5,283 nt of DNA from CAZNMF01 sp035547155 (GCA_035547155.1 DASZVJ010000095.1:1-5283), one strand, 5' to 3'; shown: positions 1-5,283, numbered from the stretch's first letter. The notes: generated by a model not told the origin, from the letters alone. Translations and numbers: made by a program.

Positions 1-666
1 GCCGAAGTCGACGATCCGATGATTGGCACGCTTTGGGGGCCGAATCTCACGTCCGGCGGGGGATCGGTGTCCCGGACTTTCACCTCCGTTGACTGGGTCC
101 GTGCGATCCGCCACGGCGTCGCGCCCGACGGCCACCGGCTCGTGCTGATGCCGAGCGAGGACTTCACGTCGTTCAGCGACGAGGATCTCGGCACGATCGT
201 CGCCTACATCAAGTCGATGCCGCCGGTCGATCGGCCCAATCGCGGCATTCGTGTGGGCCCGCTCGGCCGCGTGCTGCTCGTCACGCATCAGGTCGGCTTC
301 GCCTTCGACAAGATCGACCACGCGGCGCCGCGGCCGCACGTCTCGCCGAGCGCGAGCGTCGAGTGGGGAAAAGTCCTGGCGGGCGCGTGCCGCGGCTGCC
401 ACGGCGACGGTCTGTCCGGCGGCAAGATTCCCGGCGCGGATCCGGCCTGGCCGCCCGCGCGCAACCTGACGCCGGACGAGACGGGCCTCAAAGGCTGGAC
501 GGTCGAGACCTTTTCGAACGCGTTCCGCCACGGCCGGCGGCCGGACGGGACCGCGCTCACCGACGTCATGCCCTGGAAGGCGTTCAGCGGCATGACCGAC
601 ACCGATGTGACCGCGCTGTTCTCGTACTTGCAGACGCTGCCGCCGAGGCCGTTCGGGGGCCGGTAA
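1..666 (+). CDS. Multi-domain (at least di-haem) cytochrome c, 3' part only
   Basis: The reading frame is open from the first base, so the N-terminus is missing; 221 residues are visible before TAA. Numbering from the first codon, residues 130-134 are CRGCH, a C-x-x-C-H covalent haem c site. Met190, in a VMPW motif, is the likely distal axial ligand. Residues 15-60 look like the end of a preceding cytochrome domain: NLT at 15-17, an RHG-PDG stretch at 37-44, Met50 in an LMPSEDF context, then a D-L-x-x-I-x-x-Y helix ending in a PPV turn. The same elements recur at NLT 155-157, RHG 176-178 and Met190. Thus two cytochrome domains are present, with the first CxxCH outside the window. Such proteins sit in the periplasm or on its membrane and carry electrons, often as subunits of dehydrogenases or respiratory complexes; the partner cannot be named here. 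ATG at 19 is internal, not a credible start. The gene is separated from yebC by a hairpin. Confidence 0.85.
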   Translation, partial: AEVDDPMIGTLWGPNLTSGGGSVSRTFTSVDWVRAIRHGVAPDGHRLVLMPSEDFTSFSDEDLGTIVAYIKSMPPVDRPNRGIRVGPLGRVLLVTHQVGFAFDKIDHAAPRPHVSPSASVEWGKVLAGACRGCHGDGLSGGKIPGADPAWPPARNLTPDETGLKGWTVETFSNAFRHGRRPDGTALTDVMPWKAFSGMTDTDVTALFSYLQTLPPRPFGGR

Positions 667-677
667 ATCCGGCCCTC
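655..677 (+). terminator. GC-rich hairpin at the cytochrome c stop codon, possible terminator
   Basis: Bases 657-663 (GGGCCGG) pair perfectly with 669-675 (CCGGCCC) around a 5-base loop TAAAT. A G-T pair (656/676) and a G-C pair (655/677) extend the stem to 9 bp. The loop contains the TAA stop codon of the cytochrome gene. No T-tract follows, so it is not a textbook intrinsic terminator. It could end or attenuate transcription, or protect the 3' end of the cytochrome mRNA. The structure is seen directly; the function is inferred. Confidence 0.45.
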
Positions 678-678
678 A

Positions 679-687
679 TGCTAAAAT
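679..687 (+). promoter_or_regulatory. Candidate extended -10 promoter element upstream of yebC
   Basis: TGCTAAAAT fits the extended -10 pattern TGnTAtaaT, with hexamer TAAAAT at 682-687, and is one of the few AT-rich patches in a GC-rich window. It would start transcription near 694-697, giving a leader of about 35 bases before yebC. I see no convincing -35 hexamer 16-18 bases upstream, where the terminator-like hairpin lies. It is the only obvious place for a promoter of the yebC-ruvCAB-fabH run within the window. Confidence 0.35.
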
Positions 688-717
688 CGCGGGGCAGTTT
701 CGACAATTCTTCGTGAA

Positions 718-725
718 AGTGAGAG
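718..725 (+). promoter_or_regulatory. Purine-rich ribosome binding site of yebC
   Basis: AGTGAGAG lies 4 bases before the ATG at 730. Its AGTGAG core is a partial match to the anti-Shine-Dalgarno complement at 6 bases from the start. It supports ATG 730, which also gives the canonical MSGHSKW N-terminus of the family. Confidence 0.45.
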
Positions 726-729
726 CGCA

Positions 730-1479
730 ATGTCCGGCCATTCCAAGTGGCACACGATCAAGCACAAGAAGGGCGCGGCCGACGCCAAGCGCGGCAAGAT
801 CTTCACGCGCATCATCAAGGAATTGACCATCGCCGCCCGCCACGGCGGCGGTGATCCAGACGCGAACCCGCGCCTGCGCACCGTCATCGCCGATGCCAAG
901 GCGGTGAACATGCCCGCCGACAACATCAAGCGGGCGATCCGCCGCGGCACGGGTGAGGAAGAAGGCGTCCAGTACGACGAGATCCTCTACGAAGGCTACG
1001 GCCCGGGTGGCGTCGCGATCCTGATCGAGACGATGACGGACAACCGGAACCGCACCGTCGGCGAGCTTCGTCACACGCTCGGCAAGTGGGGCGGCAAGCT
1101 CGGCGATCCCAACAGCGTCGCGCGCATGTTCACCAAGCGCGGGCAGATCATCGTCGAGAAGTCCAAGGCCGACGAAGAAGCGCTGATGGCCGCAGTGCTG
1201 GACGTCGGCGCGGACGACATGATCGACGATGGCGACGCGTGGCAGATCATCTCGGCGCCCGAGACCCATCCGGCCGTTGTCGAGGCCGTCAAGGCGCTCG
1301 GCATCGAGCCGACGTCGGCGGCCGTGGCCATGCTGCCGAACGAGTACATCAAGCTCGAAGGCAAGCAGGCGCAGCAGATGCTGAAGCTGATGGATGCCCT
1401 CGAGGACAACGACGACACGAAGAACGTCTGGTCCAATTTCGACGTCGACGAGCAGGAGATCGAGGCGTCTCTGGCGTGA
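730..1479 (+). CDS. yebC: YebC/PmpR family regulatory protein
   Basis: The product is 249 residues, the usual length for the YebC/PmpR/TACO1 family. The N-terminus MSGHSKWHTIKHKKGA, followed by a K-RGKIFTRIIKEL helix, is the family signature. Further family motifs are the NPRLRTVIADAKAVNMP block near residues 46-62, the IKRAIRRGTG segment near 66-75, and the YEGYGPGGVAI motif near 87-97. The acidic C-terminal tail (DVDEQEIEASLA) is also typical. Members are cytoplasmic; some have been described as transcription regulators (PmpR, EdpR-type), and later work links the family to translation and relief of ribosome stalling. Which role applies here cannot be told from sequence. yebC commonly precedes ruvC, and here its TGA overlaps the ruvC GTG start by 4 bases, so it leads the recombination operon. 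It is preceded by a candidate -10 element and a modest ribosome binding site. Confidence 0.96.
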   Translation: MSGHSKWHTIKHKKGAADAKRGKIFTRIIKELTIAARHGGGDPDANPRLRTVIADAKAVNMPADNIKRAIRRGTGEEEGVQYDEILYEGYGPGGVAILIETMTDNRNRTVGELRHTLGKWGGKLGDPNSVARMFTKRGQIIVEKSKADEEALMAAVLDVGADDMIDDGDAWQIISAPETHPAVVEAVKALGIEPTSAAVAMLPNEYIKLEGKQAQQMLKLMDALEDNDDTKNVWSNFDVDEQEIEASLA

Positions 1480-2036
1480 GGATCTTCGGGATCGATCCCG
1501 GGTCGATCCGCACGGGCTACGGCTGCGTCCAGACCGACGGCTCGCACCATCGCCTCATCGCGTGCGGCGCGCTCTCCGCGCCAGCCGGATCATCGCTTCC
1601 CGAACGCCTCCGCACCATGCACGACGGGCTCACGCGCGCGCTGCGCGACACCGCCCCTGACTGCGTCGTGATCGAAAATCTCTTCTACGCCCGCAACGTC
1701 CGCAGTGCGTTGACTCTCGGTCACGCGCGCGGCGTTGCCGTGCTCGCCGCGGTCCAGGCGAATCTTCCCGTCCTCGAGTACACGCCCGCCGAGATCAAAC
1801 AGGCGGTCGTCGGTCATGGCCGGGCCGAGAAAGTGCAGGTCCAGCGGATGATCGCGCTGCTGCTGCACCTCGAGACGCCGCCGTCGCCGCACGACGCGGC
1901 CGACGCGCTGGCCGTGGCGATCTGCCACGCGCACGCGAGCCACGGCCGGCCCATGACGGCCGCGCGCGCGCCGCGCCACATGCGCAGCTGGCGCCACGCC
2001 AAGATCGATCAGCTCGGCAGGCGTCAGGCGCCGTGA
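1476..2036 (+). CDS. ruvC: Holliday junction resolvase RuvC (crossover junction endodeoxyribonuclease)
   Basis: RuvC cuts Holliday junctions symmetrically, working as a dimer with RuvAB in recombinational repair. The product is 186 residues from GTG 1476, giving MRIFGIDPGSIRTGYG, the classic RNase H-fold first strand. The metal-binding acidic residues are visible: Asp7, Glu67 (in VVIENLFYARN), and Asp140 and Asp143 in the H-D-A-A-D motif. Phe70 matches the junction-stacking Phe of E. coli RuvC, and Lys108 and Lys119 match its conserved lysines. The frame is open further upstream, but that part only shadows yebC. GTG 1476 is chosen because it gives the family N-terminus and a 4-base GTGA overlap with the yebC stop. 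A GAGG at 1462-1465 is a weak ribosome site. The last ~34 residues form a basic Arg/His-rich tail, making the protein about 13 residues longer than the 173-residue E. coli enzyme. Confidence 0.96.
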   Translation: MRIFGIDPGSIRTGYGCVQTDGSHHRLIACGALSAPAGSSLPERLRTMHDGLTRALRDTAPDCVVIENLFYARNVRSALTLGHARGVAVLAAVQANLPVLEYTPAEIKQAVVGHGRAEKVQVQRMIALLLHLETPPSPHDAADALAVAICHAHASHGRPMTAARAPRHMRSWRHAKIDQLGRRQAP

Positions 2037-2629
2037 TCGCGCGACTCTCCGGCACGCTCGCCGAGAAATCCGTCTCGCGGCTCGTCGTCGACGTCGGCGG
2101 CGTCGGCTATGAAGTGCTCGTGCCGCTGTCGACGTTCTACGCCGTCGGCGAGCCCGGATCGCAGGTCGTGCTTCGCACGCACACCCACGTGCGCGAGGAC
2201 GCGCTGCTGCTGTTCGGCTTCAAGACGCCGCTCGAGCAGACGCTCTTCGAGAAGTTGATCACCGTCAGCGGCATCGGTCCCAAGCTCGCGCTCGCCGTGC
2301 TGTCCGGCATCGAGAGCGGCGAACTCGTCAAAGCGATCCGCGGTGCGGACGTCGCGCGGCTCACGCGCGTGCCCGGCATCGGCCGCAAGACCGCCGAGCG
2401 GCTCGTCGTCGAGCTGAAAGATCGCATGCCGAAGGCTGATGAGGACTCCGCCGACGCGGAGACGATCACGTCCGGCTCGCTGCGCGACGACGTGCTGTCG
2501 GCGCTGGTGAATCTCGGCTATCCGCGTCACAGTATCGAGAAGACGGCCGACGCGGTGCTGCGCCGGTCCGACGCGCAGGACTTCGAGACCGTGCTGCGCC
2601 AGATTCTCCGGGAGCTCTCGCGCGCATGA
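2033..2629 (+). CDS. ruvA: Holliday junction branch migration protein RuvA
   Basis: RuvA tetramers bind the four-way junction and load RuvB hexamers for branch migration. The product is 198 residues, close to the 203 of E. coli. Domain I, an OB fold, starts MIARLSGTL and includes VDVGGVGYEV near residues 19-28. The acidic pin Glu55-Asp56 that keeps duplexes apart is present in THVREDALLLFGF. Domain II has two helix-hairpin-helix motifs, SGIGPKLA (79-86) and PGIGRKTA (114-121). A charged flexible linker near residues 130-148 leads to domain III (about 149-198), the RuvB-binding three-helix bundle, which contains ALVNLGYP. The GTG start at 2033 overlaps the ruvC stop in GTGA; this start gives the family N-terminus and implies translational coupling. 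Confidence 0.97.
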   Translation: MIARLSGTLAEKSVSRLVVDVGGVGYEVLVPLSTFYAVGEPGSQVVLRTHTHVREDALLLFGFKTPLEQTLFEKLITVSGIGPKLALAVLSGIESGELVKAIRGADVARLTRVPGIGRKTAERLVVELKDRMPKADEDSADAETITSGSLRDDVLSALVNLGYPRHSIEKTADAVLRRSDAQDFETVLRQILRELSRA

Positions 2630-3642
2630 CCGATCCCCGCATCGTCGCCGCGTCGCGCGTCGATGACGACGCACAGTACGAGTCCGGGCTGCGGCCGCGG
2701 ACGCTGCGCGACTACATCGGCCAGGAGCGGCTGCGCGCGAACCTGACGGTGTCGATCGAGGCCGCGCGGCAGCGGAGCGAGGCGCTCGATCACGTGCTGC
2801 TGTACGGCCCGCCCGGACTCGGCAAGACGACGCTCGCCAACGTCATCGCCAATGAGCTCGGCGTGCCGGTGCGGACGACGTCGGGCCCGGTGCTCGAGAC
2901 GAAGGGCGATCTCGCCGCGATCCTCGCGGATCTCAAAGCGCGCGAAGTGCTCTTCATCGACGAGATCCATCGTCTCAATCCCGTCGTCGAAGAGACGCTC
3001 TATCCCGCGCTCGAGGACTACGAGATCGACATCATGATCGGCCAGGGCCCGGGCGCGCGATCCGTGCGGATGCCGCTCGAGCCGTTCACGCTGATCGGCG
3101 CGACGACGCGCGCGGGACTGCTGACGTCGCCGCTGCGCGCGCGCTTCGGCATCGTCCATCGCCTCGAGTTCTATCAGGAGAGCGAGATCGCGACGATCGT
3201 GCGGCGATCGGCCGGAATTCTCGGCGTCGGCGTCGACGACGAGGCGGCGATCGAGATCGCGCGGCGATCGCGCGGCACGCCGCGCATCGCCAATCGTCTG
3301 TTGCGGCGCGTGCGCGACTTCGCGCAGGTGCGCGCCGACGGGCAGGTCACGATCGGCGTGTGCCGCGACGCGCTCGAGCTGATGGAGGTCGACGCGCACG
3401 GCTTCGACGAGTCCGATCGCCGGCTGCTGCGGACGATCATCGACAAGTTCGGCGGCGGTCCGGTCGGGCTCAACAGCCTGGCCGCTGCGATCGGCGAAGA
3501 GAAGGACGCGATCGAGGACATCTACGAGCCGTTCCTGATTCAGATCGGCTTCCTCGATCGCACGCCGCGCGGCCGTGTCGCCACGGCGCGCGCCTATGAC
3601 TATTTCGGCCTGATGGCGCCAGGAAAGGATCGATTGTGGTGA
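2626..3642 (+). CDS. ruvB: Holliday junction branch migration ATPase RuvB
   Basis: RuvB is the AAA+ hexameric motor that pumps DNA through the RuvA-bound junction. The product is 338 residues, a normal length. After a short variable N-terminus comes LRPRTLRDYIGQ (22-33). Walker A is GPPGLGKT (61-68) and Walker B is LFIDEIHR (109-116, Asp112-Glu113). Sensor 1 lies in IGATTRAG (157-164). The arginine-finger segment is SPLRARFG (168-175), and sensor 2 Arg220 is in RGTPRIANRLL. The C-terminal winged helix carries the conserved GGGPVGLNSLA-IGEE and YEPFLIQIGF motifs. ATG 2626 overlaps the ruvA stop in ATGA, with GGGAG at 2610-2614 as a somewhat distant ribosome site. All key ATPase residues are intact. 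Codon use is strongly biased to CGATCG-type Arg-Ser and Ile runs, but this matches the surrounding genes and does not suggest transfer. Confidence 0.98.
   Translation: MTDPRIVAASRVDDDAQYESGLRPRTLRDYIGQERLRANLTVSIEAARQRSEALDHVLLYGPPGLGKTTLANVIANELGVPVRTTSGPVLETKGDLAAILADLKAREVLFIDEIHRLNPVVEETLYPALEDYEIDIMIGQGPGARSVRMPLEPFTLIGATTRAGLLTSPLRARFGIVHRLEFYQESEIATIVRRSAGILGVGVDDEAAIEIARRSRGTPRIANRLLRRVRDFAQVRADGQVTIGVCRDALELMEVDAHGFDESDRRLLRTIIDKFGGGPVGLNSLAAAIGEEKDAIEDIYEPFLIQIGFLDRTPRGRVATARAYDYFGLMAPGKDRLW
3621..3629 (+). promoter_or_regulatory. Ribosome binding site of fabH, inside the end of ruvB
   Basis: AGGAAAGGA is the clearest Shine-Dalgarno-like sequence in the window. Its 3' edge is 6 bases from GTG 3636 and 9 bases from GTG 3639, so it supports a start at one of these tandem GTG codons. 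A GTG at 3657 is too far away to use it. It lies in the last codons of ruvB, where it encodes Pro-Gly-Lys-Asp. Confidence 0.6.
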
Positions 3643-4637
3643 AGGCGGTACGACGCGTGAAGATCTCGGGGCTCGGCACGTACGTGCCGCCGCGCCTGTT
3701 GACGAACGCCGACCTCGAGAAGATGGTCGACACGACCAACGAGTGGATCCTGCAGCGCACCGGCATTCGCGAGCGGCACATCGTCGATCCCGGCGTCGCG
3801 ACGTCGGACATCGCGGCACCGGCGGCGAAAGCGGCAATCGAGGAGGCCGGCCTCACCCCGAACGACATCGGCTTCATCGTCGTCGGCACGACGACGCCGG
3901 ACACGATCTTCCCGAGCACCGCGTGCATGCTGCAGGCGAAGATCGGCGCGACGAAGGCGTGGGGCTTCGATCTCGGCGCGGCGTGCTCGGGCTTCACGTA
4001 CTCGCTGACAACCGGGTGGTCGATGGTCGCGACCGGCGCGGTCGAGCACGCGCTCGTTGTTGGCGCGGACGTGATGTCGAGCATCATCGACTACACGGAT
4101 CGATCGACGTGCATCCTGTTCGGCGATGGCGCCGGCGCGGTCGTGCTGTCGCCGGCGAATGAGGACGAGCCGGGCATCATCGACTTCACACACGAGATCG
4201 ACGGCACCGGCGGCGGCGTGCTGTGCATGCCGGCGGGCGGCAGCCGCTTGCCCGCGTCGCACGAGACGGTCGACAAGCGGCTGCACTACGTGAAGCAGGA
4301 CGGCCAGGCCGTCTTCAAGTTCGCGGTGAAGAAGAACGAGGAGATCGCGCTGCGGTTGCTCGAGCGCAACGGCCTCACCGGCGCCGATCTCGATCTCTAC
4401 TGTTCGCATCAGGCCAACCGCCGCATCATCGAAGCAACGGCGCATCGTCTCGGCCTCGGGCCCGACAAGGTCATCATCAACCTCGAGCGCTACGGCAACA
4501 CGACGGGCGCGACGATCCCGCTGGCGCTCGCCGACGCGCGCCGCGAAGGCCATCTGAAGAAGAACAACCTCGTGCTGCTCGCGTCCGTGGGCGCCGGGTT
4601 TACGGTCGGATCGGTACTGTTGCGCTGGAGCCTGTAA
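3639..4637 (+). CDS. fabH: Beta-ketoacyl-ACP synthase III (FabH, 3-oxoacyl-ACP synthase 3)
   Basis: FabH condenses an acyl-CoA (acetyl-CoA in most bacteria) with malonyl-ACP to start type II fatty-acid synthesis in the cytosol. The product is 332 residues from GTG 3639. The thiolase-fold catalytic triad is complete: Cys116 in LGAACSGFTY, His257 in SHQANRR and Asn287 in ERYGNTTGA. The His-Asn spacing of 30 equals that in E. coli. Other family marks are TNADLEKMVDTTNEWI and RTGIRERHI near residues 22-47, FGDGAGAVVLS after the active site, and the GAGFTVGSVLLRW end. Compared with E. coli, about nine extra residues lie between Cys and His, around the PASHETVDKRLHYVKQDG stretch. GTG 3639 gives a GTGA overlap with ruvB; GTG 3636, one codon longer, is equally served by the ribosome site. 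Primer preference, straight or branched, cannot be read from sequence. A KAS III paralogue with another substrate is possible but less likely. Confidence 0.94.
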   Translation: MKAVRRVKISGLGTYVPPRLLTNADLEKMVDTTNEWILQRTGIRERHIVDPGVATSDIAAPAAKAAIEEAGLTPNDIGFIVVGTTTPDTIFPSTACMLQAKIGATKAWGFDLGAACSGFTYSLTTGWSMVATGAVEHALVVGADVMSSIIDYTDRSTCILFGDGAGAVVLSPANEDEPGIIDFTHEIDGTGGGVLCMPAGGSRLPASHETVDKRLHYVKQDGQAVFKFAVKKNEEIALRLLERNGLTGADLDLYCSHQANRRIIEATAHRLGLGPDKVIINLERYGNTTGATIPLALADARREGHLKKNNLVLLASVGAGFTVGSVLLRWSL

Positions 4638-4647
4638 GCCGTAGGCC

Positions 4648-5283
4648 ATGTTCGAGCGCTTCACAGAGCCCGCGCGCCGCGCGTTGTTCTTCGCGCGATA
4701 CGAGACGTCGCAGATCGGCGGCGCCGCGATCGAGCCCGAGCATCTCCGGCTCGGCCTCGCGCGCGAGGGCACGGGCATCGTCGCCGATCTTTTCGCTCGC
4801 GCGTCGCTGGATCTGGCGTCGATCCACGAGGCGCTCGCGCCGATCAACCGGCCGCTCGAGCGCACACCGCAACATCTCGAGATCCCGTTCGGCCGCGCGA
4901 CGTTGGACGTGCTGCGGCTGGCGAACGAGGAGGCTGACAGCATGCGGCATCGGGACATCGGTCCCGAGCACCTGCTGATCGGCCTGCTGCGACAGGGCCG
5001 TTCGATCGCGTTCGATCTGCTGACGCGTGCGGGTGTGCGGATCGACGTCGTCCGCACGCGCGCCGAAGCGCAGCCGCCGGCGCCGACGCCTTCATACTCT
5101 GGACCGCGCCGTGTGTCGATTCCGCCCTCGACCGCCGTCCGCCTCTCGCGCAGCACGCGCACCGGCACATCGTCAAACCGTGGGCCCGATCACTGGACGA
5201 TCGAATGGTTCACGCTGCGCGCGTTGTTCGCGGAGATCCATGATGTGCGCGAGTCGCGCGTCGTGCTGCCCGCCGGCCTCGAC
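4648..5283 (+). CDS. Clp N-terminal repeat protein with non-ATPase C-terminal part, 5' portion only
   Basis: The frame starts at ATG 4648, 10 bases after fabH, with only a weak GTAGG (4641-4645) before it, and runs open off the right edge; 212 residues are visible. Residues 2-66 form a first Clp N repeat (MFERFTEPARRAL... IEPEHLRLGLAREGTG) and residues 80-140 a second (ATLDVLRLANEEA... IGPEHLLIGLLRQG). These match the double N-domain of ClpC, which binds substrates and adaptors. Glu31 and Glu107 align with the two glutamates that bind phospho-arginine in Bacillus ClpC. A Pro- then Ser/Thr/Arg-rich linker (about 142-180) follows. The ClpC D1 entry (LDPVIGR, then Walker A about 20-30 residues later) is absent from the visible part. 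Instead, residues 181-212 (from DHWTIEWFTLRALFAEIHDV) faintly resemble the DUF3738/TIGR03435 segment common in Acidobacteria. It is therefore probably a stand-alone substrate-binding or unknown-function protein, not ClpC itself. Confidence 0.8.
   Translation, partial: MFERFTEPARRALFFARYETSQIGGAAIEPEHLRLGLAREGTGIVADLFARASLDLASIHEALAPINRPLERTPQHLEIPFGRATLDVLRLANEEADSMRHRDIGPEHLLIGLLRQGRSIAFDLLTRAGVRIDVVRTRAEAQPPAPTPSYSGPRRVSIPPSTAVRLSRSTRTGTSSNRGPDHWTIEWFTLRALFAEIHDVRESRVVLPAGLD

Noticed and set aside
1086..1475. In-frame open sequence upstream of ruvC that could make a 316-residue protein
   Set aside because: This part lies within yebC in another frame and encodes Arg/Gly/His-rich filler. The RuvC fold begins at GTG 1476 with MRIFGIDPG, and that start overlaps the yebC stop like the other junctions.
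3180..3300. Cluster of GATC and CGATCG sites, including GCGATCGC at 3264-3271 (like the cyanobacterial HIP1 octamer)
   Set aside because: These are explained by Arg-Ser, Ala-Ile and Glu-Ile codon pairs in ruvB with GC-rich codon choice. The octamer is isolated and the gene set does not look cyanobacterial.
2527..3837. Long open frame on the - strand opposite ruvB
   Set aside because: It crosses the ruvA-ruvB-fabH junctions, has Arg-rich low-complexity composition and resembles no family; it is a shadow of ruvB.
4223..4978. Open + frame spanning the end of fabH and the start of the Clp N gene
   Set aside because: Its translation is Arg/Ala/Ser-rich without motifs and overlaps two real genes in a different frame.
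3600..5168. Long open frame on the - strand (over 500 codons) opposite fabH and the Clp N gene
   Set aside because: It is antisense to two well-supported genes, is extremely Arg/Asp/Ala-rich with no recognisable motif, and is explained by the GC-rich codon pattern, which leaves the opposite frame free of stops.
4648..5283. Annotation as ClpC ATPase
   Set aside because: Only the N-domain repeats match; the D1 entry motif and Walker A expected by about residue 210 are not present, and the sequence after residue 140 does not resemble ClpC.
1..5283. Search for tRNA, rRNA, CRISPR repeats, insertion sequences or a novel defence cassette
   Set aside because: No cloverleaf with a CCA-type end, no regularly spaced direct repeats, no transposase or terminal inverted repeats, and nearly all bases are used by recognisable housekeeping genes.

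Overview
This is a dense, GC-rich chromosomal stretch in which every gene lies on the + strand. It holds five complete and two truncated genes and essentially no non-coding DNA except one 63-base gap (667-729). Gene content, GC-rich coding, GTG starts and the style of the edge genes (a multi-haem cytochrome c, and a Clp N-domain protein with a non-Clp tail) suggest a soil-type Acidobacteriota, perhaps Vicinamibacteria-like. That placement is inference from general character, not from a marker search.

Layout. At the left edge (1-666) is the 3' part of a membrane or periplasmic multi-domain cytochrome c. It ends in a GC-rich hairpin that overlaps its stop codon. A candidate extended -10 element follows, then a tightly packed run: yebC (730-1479), ruvC (1476-2036), ruvA (2033-2629), ruvB (2626-3642) and fabH (3639-4637). 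Each of the four junctions in this run can be read as a 4-base start/stop overlap (GTGA, GTGA, ATGA, GTGA), so the five genes are very probably one translationally coupled operon. Ten bases after fabH begins a gene for a protein with two Clp N-terminal repeats (4648 to beyond 5283). It does not continue into a ClpC-type ATPase within the window.

How the genes work together. RuvA, RuvB and RuvC are the complete Holliday-junction branch migration and resolution machine. YebC is the usual upstream neighbour of ruvC, and belongs to a family linked to transcription regulation and, more recently, to translation. FabH starts fatty-acid synthesis and has no direct functional link to recombination; its coupling to ruvB looks like housekeeping co-expression. 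The catalytic residues of RuvC, RuvB and FabH and the acidic pin of RuvA are all present, so these genes look functional.

I see no mobile element, CRISPR array, tRNA, rRNA or prophage signal. The core of the window is ordinary. The part most worth a second look is the right-edge Clp N-domain protein, whose C-terminal part appears to be something other than an AAA+ module.
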